Source: Pseudomonas sp. ML96
GTDB taxonomy: Bacteria > Pseudomonadota > Gammaproteobacteria > Pseudomonadales > Pseudomonadaceae
DNA: 64,000 nucleotides
NCBI RefSeq assembly: GCF_000761545.1
Contig: NZ_JPMY01000002.1
Location: 248,001-312,000 of the forward strand
Direction of reading: 5' to 3'
The notes beneath the pieces are model-generated. The model had not been told where the DNA came from. It saw only the letters and a program-made list of their open reading frames with translations, and searched no databases. Positions 1-9,981 of this stretch are shown here, in pieces. Made by a program: the position numbers and the translations under genes. Positions within the stretch are counted from its first letter, which is position 1, and the number at the start of each line of letters is the position of its first letter.

Positions 1-673
1 CGGACAGGCGCTGGGACAGCGAACCCAGGCGCGTGGCGACGTCGCCCAGCCAGTTGTTGAGGTTGTCGGCCCGCGCATAGAACTGGGTGCGCTGCTGGCT
101 GGGGTTACTCAGGTTGGCCAGGTAGCGATCCAGCGACTTGATGCCTTCGGCATACTCCGACTCGGACGCCGGCAGAGCCCAGCTCTTGTTGTCGAAGTTG
201 AAACGCGGCTCGGCCTTGGCCAGGTCCGGGTCCTCGGTGGACTGCGACTGCGAGCGGGCGAAGTCCTTGCGCAGCGCACGCGACAGGTCGCGCACCTGCA
301 CCAGCACGCCGTATTCCCAGCTCGGCATGTTGTCCAGCCACAGGCCGGGCGGGGCGACGTCGTTCGACAGGTAGCCACCGGGCTTGTTCAGCAGGGTCTC
401 GGACACCTGCTTGAGGGTCTCCACCGTGGTGTAGCCGCTGACCAGCTTGCGCTGCGCCTGCTCGGCCGCGGCCTGGGCACGCTGTTGCACGGGGAACAGC
501 TCCGGTTCCTGGCTCCAGTACCAGCCCACCAGCATGGCGCCCAGCAGATACAGACCCAGCAGGGTGCCCAGGGTCTTGCCGACCCAGCCGCCACCGAAGT
601 AGCTGCGCACGCCATCCATCGAGTCCTCGGCATTGCCGCGCAGGTCGCCCGCGCGATTCTTCCAGTCCAACAT
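1..673 (-). CDS. DUF2333 family protein (C-terminal part off window)
   Basis: The reverse strand reads open from an ATG at 673 to the window edge, about 224 codons, so the C-terminus is missing. The protein starts MLDWKNRAGDLRG and has one predicted membrane segment near residues 32-50 (GKTLGTLLGLYLLGAMLVG). A soluble region containing LWLDNMPSWEYGVLVQVRDL follows, which I recognise as typical of the DUF2333 family of gamma-proteobacterial inner-membrane proteins. No function is established. An in-frame ATG lies two codons upstream (679), but an AAGGA sits 8 nt before the 673 ATG and only 2 nt before the other, which favours 673. It is transcribed away from gcbA, so the 230-bp gap to 903 carries two divergent promoters. 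Confidence 0.85.
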   Translation of the reverse strand, partial: MLDWKNRAGDLRGNAEDSMDGVRSYFGGGWVGKTLGTLLGLYLLGAMLVGWYWSQEPELFPVQQRAQAAAEQAQRKLVSGYTTVETLKQVSETLLNKPGGYLSNDVAPPGLWLDNMPSWEYGVLVQVRDLSRALRKDFARSQSQSTEDPDLAKAEPRFNFDNKSWALPASESEYAEGIKSLDRYLANLSNPSQQRTQFYARADNLNNWLGDVATRLGSLSQRLS

Positions 674-903
674 GATCATGGTCCTTGCTTGCGTGTTCGC
701 TTGATCCGACCTCATCCGCGGCGGATCGTTGACCTGCACTATAAGTGAAGCGCAGAAGCGAGGCAGTCACAGAATGGCTCGCATGATGCCGATTCGGCCA
801 AAAGCTGGAAAATTGGCGTCAAATGACCGATGGTTGTATTCAGGGTTATTACCAGTGGTAGCATCAAGCCATCATTCAGCCCGCAAGGCTGCATAACGAT
901 CCG

Positions 904-2535
904 ATGTCAGTCATGAACGAGCAAGAAGACCCCAGCCGCGACCGGCTCAAGCAACACTTCGCCAAGCGCGTTATTTACCAAGCGCGCCAGGTGCTGGAAG
1001 TGTGGCAGCGCCTGCAGCAGGAAGAATGGGGCACCAGCGTGATGGCCGAACTGGTCGAGGCCAACCTCGGCCTGCTGCGCTATGCCGAACGTTTCGAACA
1101 GGACCTGCACATCCAGCTGGCCCGCTCCATCGGCCATTGCCTGGAGGGGGTGGAAGCCAACCGCGGCCGCCTGACCAGCGCCCTGATCACCGAGCTCAAC
1201 CAGCTGATGCAGCGCCTGTCGCGCACCGGCCTGCGGCATGGCGACCAGTACGAGCAGACCTACCTGCCGCCACTGCGCAAACCGGTCTACCTGGCCCTGC
1301 AGGATCATGATCGCGCCGAACGCCTGGCCCAGCAGCTGGAGTTCTTCGGCCTCAGCGCCCAACAACTGGACAACGCCGCCGCCTTCCGCGCGGCCATGGC
1401 CGAGCGCCACCCCTCGGCCATCCTGATGGAGGTCGACTTCGCCGGCCCCGGCCAAGGTCTGGTCCTGGCCAGCGAGGCGCAGCAGGGCCTGGAACAGAAG
1501 CTGCCGTTGCTGTTCTTCAGCCATGAAGATGTCGACACCCCAACCCGCCTGGCCGCCGTACGCGCCGGCGGCCAGGAGTTCTTCACCGGCACCCTGGACG
1601 CCTCCGGACTGATCGAACGCATCGAAGTGCTGACCAACGTGGTCCACTACGAACCCTACAAGGTGCTGATCGTCGACGACTCGCGGGCCCAGGCCACGCA
1701 TACCGAGCGCGTGCTGAACAGCGCCGGCATCGTCACCCGCACCCTGACCGAGCCGATCCAGGCCATGGCCGAGCTGGCCGAGTTTCAGCCGGAACTGATC
1801 ATCCTCGACATGTACATGCCTGACTGCAGCGGCACCGAGCTGGCCAAGGTGATTCGCCACAACGACCGCTACGTCAGCGTGCCGATCATCTACCTGTCCG
1901 CCGAGGACGACCTGGACAAGCAGCTCGACGCCATGAGCGAGGGCGGCGACGACTTCCTGACCAAGCCGATCAAGCCGCGCCACCTGATCGCTACCGTGCG
2001 CAACCGCGCGGCGCGAGCGCGCAACCTCAAGGCGCGCATGGTGCGCGACAGCCTCACCGGGCTGTTCAACCACACCCATACCCTGCAGCTGCTGGAAGAT
2101 GCGCGCTTCCGCGCCCGTCGCGACGGCCAGCCGCTGACCTTCGCCATGCTCGACATCGACCACTTCAAGAAGGTCAACGACACCTACGGCCACCCCATGG
2201 GCGACCGGGTGATCAAGAGCCTGGCGCTGTTCCTCAAGCAGCGTCTGCGCAAGACCGACCACATCGGCCGCTACGGTGGCGAGGAATTCGCCGTGGTTCT
2301 GCCGGACACCGACGCCGCCACCGCGGCCAAGGTGCTCGACGAGATTCGCCGGCGCTTCGCCGAGATCCACTACCCGGCGCAACCGCATGATCTGTCCTGC
2401 ACCTTCAGCTGTGGCATCGCCGAAATGACCGAGGGCATGGACAGCAACAGCCTGTCCAAGCAGGCCGACGAAGCGCTCTACGTCGCCAAGCGCGGCGGGC
2501 GTAACAAGGTCGAGGTGTACCGCGAGGAAGCGTGA
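904..2535 (+). CDS. gcbA: Diguanylate cyclase with receiver domain (GcbA type)
   Basis: This 543-residue cytoplasmic protein would make cyclic di-GMP from two GTP. After a helical N-terminal region it has a degenerate receiver-like segment (about 130-245). A canonical receiver domain (about 253-370) follows, with acidic pair and phospho-acceptor Asp302 in LIILDMYMPD and the conserved Lys in FLTKPIKP. The C-terminal GGDEF domain has the active-site variant GGEEF at 458-462. An RxxD product-inhibition site (Arg449-Asp452) lies exactly five residues before it, so the cyclase should be active and feedback-inhibited. Length and architecture match P. aeruginosa PA4843/GcbA, which acts in early attachment and dispersal. 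A second ATG at 913 is an alternative start. It is followed by ctpL, as in PAO1. Confidence 0.92.
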   Translation: MSVMNEQEDPSRDRLKQHFAKRVIYQARQVLEVWQRLQQEEWGTSVMAELVEANLGLLRYAERFEQDLHIQLARSIGHCLEGVEANRGRLTSALITELNQLMQRLSRTGLRHGDQYEQTYLPPLRKPVYLALQDHDRAERLAQQLEFFGLSAQQLDNAAAFRAAMAERHPSAILMEVDFAGPGQGLVLASEAQQGLEQKLPLLFFSHEDVDTPTRLAAVRAGGQEFFTGTLDASGLIERIEVLTNVVHYEPYKVLIVDDSRAQATHTERVLNSAGIVTRTLTEPIQAMAELAEFQPELIILDMYMPDCSGTELAKVIRHNDRYVSVPIIYLSAEDDLDKQLDAMSEGGDDFLTKPIKPRHLIATVRNRAARARNLKARMVRDSLTGLFNHTHTLQLLEDARFRARRDGQPLTFAMLDIDHFKKVNDTYGHPMGDRVIKSLALFLKQRLRKTDHIGRYGGEEFAVVLPDTDAATAAKVLDEIRRRFAEIHYPAQPHDLSCTFSCGIAEMTEGMDSNSLSKQADEALYVAKRGGRNKVEVYREEA

Positions 2536-2557
2536 CGCGCTTCACGCAGTCATCAGG

Positions 2558-2575
2558 CTGTAACCAAACCGCAAT
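2558..2575 (+). promoter_or_regulatory. Candidate Pho box upstream of ctpL
   Basis: CTGTAAC-CAAA-CCGCAAT resembles two PhoB half-sites (consensus CTGTCAT, 7 bp, A-rich 4-bp spacer). The first half matches 5 of 7 and the second 4 of 7. CtpL homologues are induced by phosphate starvation, which makes the position sensible. No good -10 hexamer sits at the expected distance, so this stays tentative. Confidence 0.35.
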
Positions 2576-2580
2576 AACCT

Positions 2581-2616
2581 TTCGGGCACCACCTCAGTCG
2601 TTTTCTGGTGCCCGAA
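2581..2616 (+). promoter_or_regulatory. Perfect 11-bp hairpin touching the ctpL start codon
   Basis: TTCGGGCACCA (2581-2591) and TGGTGCCCGAA (2606-2616) form a perfect stem with a 14-nt loop. The stem ends one base before the ctpL ATG at 2618. The loop ends in T-rich sequence, but no T-run follows the stem, so it is a poor terminator for gcbA. It occupies the place where a ribosome-binding site should be and could limit translation of ctpL. Confidence 0.6.
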
Positions 2617-2617
2617 C

Positions 2618-4579
2618 ATGCGTCTCAAGCAGCTCACTAACCTCTCCACCGCGCTCCTGGTAGCCGCCTGCGTCGCCCTCGGCGCCACGCTCTGGTGGTC
2701 GGAGGGCGCCCTGGAGCGCCCCTACCTGCTGATGCAGCGTTATCTGGGTCTGTCCCAGCAGTTCCAGCAGCAAGTCGCGGACAACGTCCAGGCCTACCTC
2801 GGCAGCGGCGACGCCCTGCGCCACAAGCAGGCCCAGCAAGCCATCGAGCAACTGGAAGGCCAGCTCGCCGAACTGCCGCCGGAGTTGGCCGACAAGCTGC
2901 GCCCGAGCCTGGGCGAGCTGAACCAGTTCGTCGCCGGCGACCTGCTGGCCGCCGGCAAGCTGGCTGGCGATCCCCAGGGCCTGCTGCTGCAGGCCGAACG
3001 CGAGATCGACGGCGCCCTCGACCAGTTGCACAAGTATGCGGCGGACAGCGGCAACGTCCAGGCCGCGCTGTACTCCAAGCCTCTGTTCCAGGCCGCCCAG
3101 CACCTGGTGCGCCTCAGCCATGCTCGCGGCAAGCTGGTCACCAGCGGCCGCGAGGAGCTGGCCGCCGATGTCGAGCGCGAGCTGGCTGCACTGACCCAGA
3201 ACGCCAGCGAACTGGACAGCCTGCCGTTGCTCGGCGTGGCCGACAGCAGCGACTCCAACAACAGCTTCGCCGCCATGCTCGGCCTGGCCAGCGATGGCGA
3301 ACAGGAGCAGGCCGAGGACAAGGGCATCGCCCTCAAGCGCGAGCTGAGCAGCCTGATCAAACGCTACCCGGCCGAGCTGCAGCGCACCCAGGCGCTGATC
3401 CGCCAGCGCGCGGAACTGGCCAGTGCCAGCAGCGCGCGCATCGATGATCTGCAGCAGGCACTGGCCGCGCTGGAGCCGCAGGTGCGCGCCGAACACGGAC
3501 GCATCCAGGGCGAAGTGCGCCTGGTCCAGGGCCTGGTGATCGGCCTGATCCTGCTTATCGCCCTGGGCCTGGACCGCATCCAGCGGCGCCTGAGCAATCT
3601 GCTCGGGCGCCTGGCCCCGGAACTCTCCACCTGGGCCGCTGGCGACTTCTCCGGCGAGGTGCGCCTGGACTCGAATACCCGCGAGCTGCGCGATATCGAG
3701 GAATCACTCAATCACCTGCGCCGCTACCTGGTCGAGCTGGTCGGCACTATCCACCAGCACGCCGGCGAGGTGGCCGGCAGCAGCCGCACCCTGGCCGAAC
3801 TGAGCCAGGGTCTGCATGGCGGCGCCGAGCGCCAGTTGACCGACACCGCGCAGATTCGCGATGCCCTGGGCGAGCTGGAAGGCACCATCGCCCAGGTCGC
3901 CGACGACGCCAGCCAAGCCGCCGAGGCCAGCCGCGCGGCCAGCCAGGCAGTGGAACAGGGTCAACGGGTGATCGAGCAGAGCCTCACCGGCCTGCATGCG
4001 CTGGTCGGCGAGGTGCAGGGCAACGCCCAGTCCATCGAACAGCTGGCCGCCGAGACCGCCACCATCGGCTCGGTGCTGACGGTGATCCGCGGCGTGGCCG
4101 AGCAGACCAACCTGCTGGCGCTCAACGCTGCCATCGAGGCCGCGCGCGCCGGTGAAGCCGGGCGTGGCTTCGCCGTGGTGGCCGACGAAGTGCGCTCGCT
4201 GGCGCAGCGCACCAGCGGCGCCACCGAGGAAATCCAGCAACTGATCGCCCGCCTGCAGCAGGCCGCCCAGCAATCGGTCTCGGCGATGCGCGCCCAGGTC
4301 GAGCATGCCGAAGCTACCGCCGGCCAGGCCGAACAGGCCGACGGTGCCCTCGACGAAGTGGTCGGCGCCATCCGCACCATCGCCAGCATGGCCGAACGCA
4401 TCGCCGAAGCCACTGCCCAGCAGGGCGGCGCCGCCAGCGAGATTCGCGACCGCAGCGAACGCATCCATCACCTCGGCGGCGACAACCTGACCCGCATCGG
4501 CGAGGGCCGCGTCCAGGGCGAACAGCTGCTGCAACTGGGCGGCCGCCTGCACACGGCGGTGCAGGCCTTCCGCGTGTAG
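2618..4579 (+). CDS. ctpL: Methyl-accepting chemotaxis protein, phosphate type (CtpL)
   Basis: This 653-residue inner-membrane chemoreceptor has a membrane segment at about 10-29, a long helical periplasmic sensor domain (about 30-300) and a second membrane segment at about 302-322. A HAMP region and a cytoplasmic signalling domain follow, with the conserved hairpin tip [18 protein letters not shown]. It passes ligand state to CheA/CheW and the flagellar motor. Position after gcbA and the N-terminal sequence agree with PA4844/CtpL, which mediates taxis to inorganic phosphate at low concentration. No CheR-docking pentapeptide is seen at the C-terminus. The start codon has only a weak ribosome-binding site, within a strong hairpin. 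Confidence 0.88.
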   Translation: MRLKQLTNLSTALLVAACVALGATLWWSEGALERPYLLMQRYLGLSQQFQQQVADNVQAYLGSGDALRHKQAQQAIEQLEGQLAELPPELADKLRPSLGELNQFVAGDLLAAGKLAGDPQGLLLQAEREIDGALDQLHKYAADSGNVQAALYSKPLFQAAQHLVRLSHARGKLVTSGREELAADVERELAALTQNASELDSLPLLGVADSSDSNNSFAAMLGLASDGEQEQAEDKGIALKRELSSLIKRYPAELQRTQALIRQRAELASASSARIDDLQQALAALEPQVRAEHGRIQGEVRLVQGLVIGLILLIALGLDRIQRRLSNLLGRLAPELSTWAAGDFSGEVRLDSNTRELRDIEESLNHLRRYLVELVGTIHQHAGEVAGSSRTLAELSQGLHGGAERQLTDTAQIRDALGELEGTIAQVADDASQAAEASRAASQAVEQGQRVIEQSLTGLHALVGEVQGNAQSIEQLAAETATIGSVLTVIRGVAEQTNLLALNAAIEAARAGEAGRGFAVVADEVRSLAQRTSGATEEIQQLIARLQQAAQQSVSAMRAQVEHAEATAGQAEQADGALDEVVGAIRTIASMAERIAEATAQQGGAASEIRDRSERIHHLGGDNLTRIGEGRVQGEQLLQLGGRLHTAVQAFRV

Positions 4580-4662
4580 GCCGGGCGCGGCCGTCCGTCA
4601 TCGGCAATATCCGCTCATGCACTGCGCCGTTGCGTCGCCTAGGGTCGCTCGCCCGACTTGGG

Positions 4663-4668
4663 TATGAT
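4663..4668 (+). promoter_or_regulatory. Probable -10 box for dsbD
   Basis: TATGAT differs from the sigma-70 -10 consensus at one base and lies 29 nt before the dsbD start. No convincing -35 hexamer is visible 16-18 bp upstream. Confidence 0.4.
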
Positions 4669-4696
4669 GCCGCCACGTCTCTCGTGCGAGCCCGCC

Positions 4697-6493
4697 ATGC
4701 GCCGTCTGCTGCCCCTGCTCCTGCTGCTGTTCACCCTGCCGGCCATGGCCGGTCTGTTCGATGATCCCAAGCCGCGCGGCGTGATCGACGACGCGCCGCT
4801 GAACAACAGCGGCGACTTCCTGCCGGTGCGCGATGCGTTCCGCCTGAGCCTGGTGAGCAGCGACGCCAAGTCGGTGAAGCTGCGCTTCGTCAACGCCGAG
4901 GGCTACTACCTCTACCGCCACCGCTTCCAGTTCCGCATCGAGCCCAGCGACCTGGCCAAGGGCGAAGCCGTGCTGCCGGCCGGCGAGCCCAAGCACGATG
5001 AATACTTCGGCGATGTCGAGGTGTACTACGGCATCACCGATGTCGAACTGCCAATCGACAACCCCATCGACCTGCCCTTCACCGTGCATGTCAGCTACCA
5101 GGGCTGCGCCGACAAGGGCCTGTGCTATCCGCCGGAGAACGAGCGCATCGAGGTCGACGGCAAGGGGGCTGCACCGGCCAACAGCGCGGCCACGGCCCCT
5201 GCTCCAGCCGCCACACCCGCCGGCTGGACCTGGAAGGAGCTGGCACTGTTCTTCCTCGGTGGCCTGGCCCTGACCTTCACCCCCTGCGTGCTGCCGATGC
5301 TACCGATCCTCACCGGCGTGGTCCTGCGTGGCCGCCCGGGTGGCGCGCGCAGCCTGGTGCTGTCGCTGGCCTACGTGCTGCCGATGGCGCTCAGTTTCGC
5401 CATCCTCGGCGCGCTGATGGGCCTGTTCGGCGCCGAACTCAACCTGCAGGCACGCCTGCAGTCGCCCTGGGTGCTGGTGCCCTTCGCCATCTTCTTCGCT
5501 CTGTTCGGCGCGGCCAGCCTAGGCTTCCTCGAACTGCGCCTGCCAGCCGCCATCGACGGCCCGCTGCAACGCCTGAGCCAGCGCCTGAACGGCGGCACCG
5601 TGTTCAGCGCCGCCGCCCTTGGCGTGCTCTCCAGCCTGCTGGTCTCGCCCTGCGTGTCGGCGCCACTGGCCGGCGCCCTGCTCTATATCAGCGCCAGCGG
5701 TGATGCCCTCGGCGGCGGCCTCAAGCTGCTCGCCCTGGGCCTGGGCATGGGCGCGCCACTGGTGCTGTTCGCCGTCGGTGGCGGCGCCCTGCTGCCGAAG
5801 TCCGGCAACTGGATGATCGGCGTGCGCAACCTGTTCGGCGCCCTGCTGTTGGCCGTGGCCATCTGGCTGCTGGAACGCGTCGTGCCCGGCCAGGTCAGCC
5901 TGGCGCTGTGGGGACTGTGGGCCGCTGGCATCGCCCTGTGGCTCGGCGTGCTGGAACTGACGCCCAAGACCCACCACCAGAAACTGGCCCAGCTGTTCGG
6001 CCTGCCGCTGCTGGTCTACGCAGTAGTCGCCTGGGTCGGCGCCCTACAGGGCGCGAGCGACCCGCTGCGCCCCCTGGGCCATGCCGAGGCCGCCGCCAGC
6101 GTACAAACCAGCGTCGCGCACAGCGAATGGCAGACCATTACTACCCCGGCCGAGCTGGACGCCGCCCTCACCGAGGCGAAGAGCGCCGGCCAGCCGCTGC
6201 TGCTGGACTGGTACGCCGACTGGTGCATCAGCTGCAAGGTGATCGAGCGCGAAGTACTGACAGCGCCGAGCGTGACCGCGCAGCTGGGCGGCTATCGGCT
6301 GATCCGCTTCGACATCACCGAGAGCAACCCAGAGCAGCGCACCCTGCTCGACCGCTACCAGTTGTTCGGCCCGCCGGCGATTCTGTTCTTCGGCAAAAAG
6401 GGTGACGAATGGTCGGATTTGCGTGTCGTAGGTGAAATCAGCGCCGCCGACTTCGCCGAACGCCTGACCCGCGCCGCCGCCCGCCAGAACTGA
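4697..6493 (+). CDS. dsbD: Thiol:disulfide interchange protein DsbD
   Basis: This protein carries electrons from cytoplasmic thioredoxin across the inner membrane to periplasmic DsbC/DsbG and cytochrome c maturation. The start at 4697 gives 598 residues beginning with a signal peptide (MRRLLPLLLLLFTLPAMA); an in-frame ATG at 4658 would put 13 non-signal residues in front. All three redox modules are intact: the periplasmic alpha domain with Cys137/Cys143 (GCADKGLCYPPE), eight predicted membrane helices with Cys197 (TFTPCVLP) and Cys319 (VSPCVSAP), and a C-terminal thioredoxin domain with Cys510-Ile-Ser-Cys513 after DWYADW. It is called dipZ in P. aeruginosa. It stands before aroQ with a 122-bp gap. 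Confidence 0.96.
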   Translation: MRRLLPLLLLLFTLPAMAGLFDDPKPRGVIDDAPLNNSGDFLPVRDAFRLSLVSSDAKSVKLRFVNAEGYYLYRHRFQFRIEPSDLAKGEAVLPAGEPKHDEYFGDVEVYYGITDVELPIDNPIDLPFTVHVSYQGCADKGLCYPPENERIEVDGKGAAPANSAATAPAPAATPAGWTWKELALFFLGGLALTFTPCVLPMLPILTGVVLRGRPGGARSLVLSLAYVLPMALSFAILGALMGLFGAELNLQARLQSPWVLVPFAIFFALFGAASLGFLELRLPAAIDGPLQRLSQRLNGGTVFSAAALGVLSSLLVSPCVSAPLAGALLYISASGDALGGGLKLLALGLGMGAPLVLFAVGGGALLPKSGNWMIGVRNLFGALLLAVAIWLLERVVPGQVSLALWGLWAAGIALWLGVLELTPKTHHQKLAQLFGLPLLVYAVVAWVGALQGASDPLRPLGHAEAAASVQTSVAHSEWQTITTPAELDAALTEAKSAGQPLLLDWYADWCISCKVIEREVLTAPSVTAQLGGYRLIRFDITESNPEQRTLLDRYQLFGPPAILFFGKKGDEWSDLRVVGEISAADFAERLTRAAARQN

Positions 6494-6615
6494 CCTCGTC
6501 ATATTTCTGCCGTAAATTTCGTCCATCTTGCCGGCTACTCCCGGCAACTGGACAGCCCGCAGCGCTTTCGGCATAGTCCCGGCCATTCCAAGGTCAGAAC
6601 AACAAGGAAGCGCCC

Positions 6616-7059
6616 ATGGCCACTCTCCTGGTGCTGCACGGCCCCAACCTCAATCTGCTGGGCACCCGCGAGCCCGACAAATACGGCGCCACGACCCTGG
6701 CCGAGATCAATCAGGACCTCGAGCAGCGCGCCCGCGCCGCCGGCCATCACCTGATGTACCTGCAGAGCAACGCCGAGTACGAACTGATCGACCGGATTCA
6801 TGCGGCGAAAGGTGAAGGAGTCGACTTCATCCTGATCAATCCGGCGGCTTTTACCCATACCAGCGTCGCATTACGTGACGCATTGCTGGCAGTGAGCATC
6901 CCATTCATCGAAGTGCACCTGTCCAACGTGCACAAACGCGAACCTTTCCGCCATCACTCCTACTTCTCCGACGTAGCGGTGGGAGTGATCTGCGGCCTTG
7001 GCGCCAGCGGTTACCGACTGGCCCTGGAGGCCGCCCTGGAACAATTAGAACGCCCCTGA
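6616..7059 (+). CDS. aroQ: Type II 3-dehydroquinate dehydratase
   Basis: This 147-residue cytoplasmic enzyme dehydrates 3-dehydroquinate to 3-dehydroshikimate, step three of the shikimate pathway. Family motifs are clear: [16 protein letters not shown] near the N-terminus with the catalytic Tyr, [17 protein letters not shown], and [17 protein letters not shown] with the catalytic His. The full length is normal for the dodecameric type II enzymes. An AAGGAAG ribosome-binding site lies 5 nt before the ATG. The order aroQ-accB-accC is common in gamma-proteobacteria, with 25 nt to accB, so co-transcription is likely. Confidence 0.97.
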   Translation: MATLLVLHGPNLNLLGTREPDKYGATTLAEINQDLEQRARAAGHHLMYLQSNAEYELIDRIHAAKGEGVDFILINPAAFTHTSVALRDALLAVSIPFIEVHLSNVHKREPFRHHSYFSDVAVGVICGLGASGYRLALEAALEQLERP

Positions 7060-7084
7060 CCTCACCCTTGGGAGTTGCAAAACT

Positions 7085-7543
7085 ATGGATATCCGTAAAG
7101 TCAAAAAACTGATCGAGCTGCTGGAAGAGTCCGGTATCGACGAGCTGGAGATCCGCGAGGGCGAAGAGTCCGTGCGCATCAGCCGCCACAGCAAGCAGCC
7201 GGCCTACGCCCCGCAGCCGGTATACGCCGCCGCTCCGGCTCCGGCCGCCGCACCTGTTGCAGCTGCCGCTCCGGCCGAAGCCGGCGCCCCGGCCGCCGCC
7301 AAGCTGAACGGCCACGTGGTCCGCTCGCCGATGGTCGGCACCTTCTACCGCGCTGCTTCGCCGACCTCGGCGAACTTCGCCGAAGTCGGTCAGACCGTGA
7401 AGAAAGGCGACATCCTGTGCATCGTCGAAGCCATGAAGATGATGAACCACATCGAGGCCGAGGCCAGCGGCGTGATCGAATCGATCCTCGTCGAGAACGG
7501 CCAGCCGGTTGAGTACGACCAGCCCCTGTTCACCATCGTCTGA
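7085..7543 (+). CDS. accB: Biotin carboxyl carrier protein of acetyl-CoA carboxylase
   Basis: AccB (152 residues) carries biotin between the carboxylase AccC and the transferase AccAD in the first step of fatty acid synthesis. The N-terminal helical part (about 1-40) is followed by an Ala/Pro-rich linker (about 45-72). The C-terminal biotinyl domain holds the motif EAMKMMN, with Lys118 the biotin attachment site, and the thumb-containing fold is complete. accC starts 16 nt after the stop codon, in the usual accBC operon in which AccB can repress its own expression. Confidence 0.97.
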   Translation: MDIRKVKKLIELLEESGIDELEIREGEESVRISRHSKQPAYAPQPVYAAAPAPAAAPVAAAAPAEAGAPAAAKLNGHVVRSPMVGTFYRAASPTSANFAEVGQTVKKGDILCIVEAMKMMNHIEAEASGVIESILVENGQPVEYDQPLFTIV

Positions 7544-7559
7544 TGACGGGGAGCCCGTA

Positions 7560-8915
7560 ATGCAGAAGCTGGAAAAAGTCCTGATCGCCAACCGTGGCGA
7601 AATCGCCCTGCGCATCCTGCGCGCCTGTAAGGAAATGGGCATCAAGACGGTCGCGGTCTACTCCACCGCCGACCGCGACCTGATGCACCTGGGGCTGGCC
7701 GACGAGACCGTGTGCATCGGCCCGGCGCCGGGCGCGCAGTCCTACTTGAGCATCCCGGCGATCATCAGCGCCGCCGAAGTCACCGGCGCCACTGCGATCC
7801 ACCCGGGCTACGGCTTCCTCGCCGAGAACGCCGACTTCGCCGAACAGGTGGAGAAATCCGGCTTCGCCTTCATCGGTCCAACCGCCGACGTGATCCACCT
7901 GATGGGCGACAAGGTTTCCGCCAAGGACGCCATGATCAAGTCCGGCGTACCGGTGGTACCCGGCTCCGACGGCCCGCTGCCGGAAGACGAAGAAGAAGCG
8001 CTGCGCATCGCCCGTGAAGTGGGCTACCCGGTGATCATCAAGGCCGCTGGCGGCGGCGGTGGTCGCGGCATGCGCGTGGTGCACAAGGAAGAAGATCTGA
8101 TCAAGTCGGCCAAGCTGACCCGCACCGAGGCCGGTGCCGCGTTCGGCAACCCGATGGTCTACCTGGAGAAATTCCTCGGCAATCCGCGCCACGTGGAAGT
8201 CCAGGTACTGTCCGACGGCCAGGGCAATGCCATCCACCTGTACGACCGCGACTGCTCGCTGCAGCGCCGTCACCAGAAGGTCCTGGAAGAAGCTCCAGCC
8301 CCGCTGATCGACGAGAAGGCCCGCGCCGAAGTGCTCAAGCGCTGCGTCGATGCCTGCGTCGAGATCGGCTACCGCGGCGCCGGCACCTTCGAGTTCCTCT
8401 ATGAAGACGGTCGTTTCTACTTCATCGAGATGAACACCCGCGTGCAGGTGGAGCATCCGGTCACCGAAATGGTCACCGGCATCGACATCGTCAAGGAGAT
8501 GCTCAGCATCGCCGCCGGCAACAAGCTGTCGATCAAGCAGGAAGACGTGAAGATCATCGGTCACGCCCTGGAGTGCCGGATCAACGCGGAAGACCCGGAC
8601 AACTTCATGCCCTGCCCCGGCAAGGTGAAGCACTACCACGCCCCGGGCGGCAACGGCATCCGTGTCGACTCGCACCTGTACAGCGGCTACTCGGTTCCGC
8701 CGAACTACGACTCGCTGATCGGCAAGCTGATCAGCTACGGCCGTACCCGCGACGAAGCCATGGCGCGCATGCGCAACGCCCTGGAAGAGATCGTGGTCGA
8801 CGGGATCAAGACCAACATCCCGCTGCACCGCGACCTGACCCGCGACAAGGGCTTCCTCAAAGGGGGAGTGAACATTCACTACCTCGAGAAGAAGCTGGGC
8901 ATGGACAAGCACTAA
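7560..8915 (+). CDS. accC: Biotin carboxylase subunit of acetyl-CoA carboxylase
   Basis: This 451-residue enzyme carboxylates the biotin on AccB using ATP and bicarbonate. The start at [14 protein letters not shown] (7560) matches the family; the longer reading frame runs back into accB. It has the N-terminal pre-ATP-grasp domain ([15 protein letters not shown]), an ATP-grasp domain with the glycine-rich loop [13 protein letters not shown] and the catalytic segment [17 protein letters not shown], and a C-terminal biotin carboxylase domain. Adjacency to accB shows it belongs to acetyl-CoA carboxylase and is not a urea carboxylase, which matters because an allophanate hydrolase gene lies further downstream. 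Confidence 0.97.
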   Translation: MQKLEKVLIANRGEIALRILRACKEMGIKTVAVYSTADRDLMHLGLADETVCIGPAPGAQSYLSIPAIISAAEVTGATAIHPGYGFLAENADFAEQVEKSGFAFIGPTADVIHLMGDKVSAKDAMIKSGVPVVPGSDGPLPEDEEEALRIAREVGYPVIIKAAGGGGGRGMRVVHKEEDLIKSAKLTRTEAGAAFGNPMVYLEKFLGNPRHVEVQVLSDGQGNAIHLYDRDCSLQRRHQKVLEEAPAPLIDEKARAEVLKRCVDACVEIGYRGAGTFEFLYEDGRFYFIEMNTRVQVEHPVTEMVTGIDIVKEMLSIAAGNKLSIKQEDVKIIGHALECRINAEDPDNFMPCPGKVKHYHAPGGNGIRVDSHLYSGYSVPPNYDSLIGKLISYGRTRDEAMARMRNALEEIVVDGIKTNIPLHRDLTRDKGFLKGGVNIHYLEKKLGMDKH

Positions 8916-8930
8916 GCCGTCCTGCCACAC

Positions 8931-8958
8931 ACAGGGGCCGCCTTCGGGCGGCCCCTGT
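8931..8958 (+). terminator. Hairpin after accC
   Basis: ACAGGGGCCGCC and GGCGGCCCCTGT form a 12-bp perfect stem around a TTCG loop, 15 nt after the accC stop. The following CGTTTCGG is only weakly T-rich, so termination may be partial. Confidence 0.75.
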
Positions 8959-9038
8959 CGTTTCGGCGCCTGAACTGGCGGGCCGCCGCCCCCTCAAGTA
9001 AGCTGCGCGCCCACGCTACACCGCACACGAGGTTCGCC

Positions 9039-9917
9039 ATGCCCTGGTTACAAGTCCGTCTCGCCATCACCCCGGAACAGGCGGAGACCTACGAGGATGC
9101 CCTGCTCGGCGTCGGCGCCGTGTCGGTGACCTTCATGGATGCCGAGGATCAGCCGATCTTCGAGCCGGACCTGGGCACTACCCCGCTGTGGTCCAACACC
9201 CACCTGCTGGCCCTGTTCGAGGCCGACACCGACCCGGCCAACCTGGTCGCGCACCTGCAGTTGCTCACCGGTGGCGAGCTGCCGGCCCACGAGATCGAGC
9301 ACATCGCCGATCAAGACTGGGAACGCAGCTGGATGGACAACTTCCAGCCCATGCGTTTCGGCCGGCGCCTGTGGATCGTGCCGAGCTGGCACGCCGCGCC
9401 GGAGCCGGAAGCGGTCAACCTGCTGCTCGACCCGGGCCTGGCCTTCGGTACCGGCACCCATCCGACCACCGCGCTGTGCCTGGAATGGCTCGACGGCCAG
9501 GAGCTGAATGACTGCACGGTGATCGACTTCGGCTGCGGCTCAGGCATCCTCGCCATCGCCGCCCTGCTGCTCGGCGCACCGCAGGCCATTGGCACCGATA
9601 TCGACCCGCAGGCCCTGGAGGCCTCGCGCGACAACGCCGGGCGCAACGGTATCGATCCGGCGCGCTTCCCGGTCTACCTGCCCGCCGACATGCCGCAACA
9701 ACCGGCCGAGGTGGTGGTAGCCAACATTCTGGCCGGCCCGCTGGTGTCGCTGGCGCCGCAGATCACTGCACTGGTCAAAGCCGGCGGCCGCCTGGCGCTG
9801 TCCGGCATCCTCGCCGAGCAGGCCGAGGAAGTACGCGCCGCCTATGAGGGCGCCTTCGACCTCGATCCGACCGCGATCAAGGACGGCTGGGTGCGTATCA
9901 GCGGGGTGAAGCGCTAG
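9039..9917 (+). CDS. prmA: Ribosomal protein L11 methyltransferase
   Basis: PrmA (292 residues) trimethylates lysines and the N-terminus of ribosomal protein L11 with S-adenosylmethionine. It has a small N-terminal substrate-recognition domain and a C-terminal Rossmann methyltransferase domain. Visible motifs are [15 protein letters not shown] before the cofactor site, the motif I glycine-rich loop [19 protein letters not shown], the acidic residue in GTDIDPQAL, and [11 protein letters not shown]. Length is typical. It follows accC after a hairpin terminator and has no partner gene nearby. Confidence 0.96.
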   Translation: MPWLQVRLAITPEQAETYEDALLGVGAVSVTFMDAEDQPIFEPDLGTTPLWSNTHLLALFEADTDPANLVAHLQLLTGGELPAHEIEHIADQDWERSWMDNFQPMRFGRRLWIVPSWHAAPEPEAVNLLLDPGLAFGTGTHPTTALCLEWLDGQELNDCTVIDFGCGSGILAIAALLLGAPQAIGTDIDPQALEASRDNAGRNGIDPARFPVYLPADMPQQPAEVVVANILAGPLVSLAPQITALVKAGGRLALSGILAEQAEEVRAAYEGAFDLDPTAIKDGWVRISGVKR

Positions 9918-9981
9918 CAGCGCTTGTATTCCCAGGCCCCTGCTTGGGTAAACTAGCGCCCTGTTTCGCACGGACCGCCGC

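Noticed and set aside
907..2388. Long reverse-strand reading frame (493 codons) opposite gcbA
   Set aside because: It is the GC-rich shadow of gcbA, with no recognisable motifs and repetitive Gly/Val/Gln composition.
7560..8915. Urea carboxylase to pair with the allophanate hydrolase
   Set aside because: The only biotin carboxylase here is directly after accB, is AccC in length and sequence, and lacks the extra domains of urea carboxylase.
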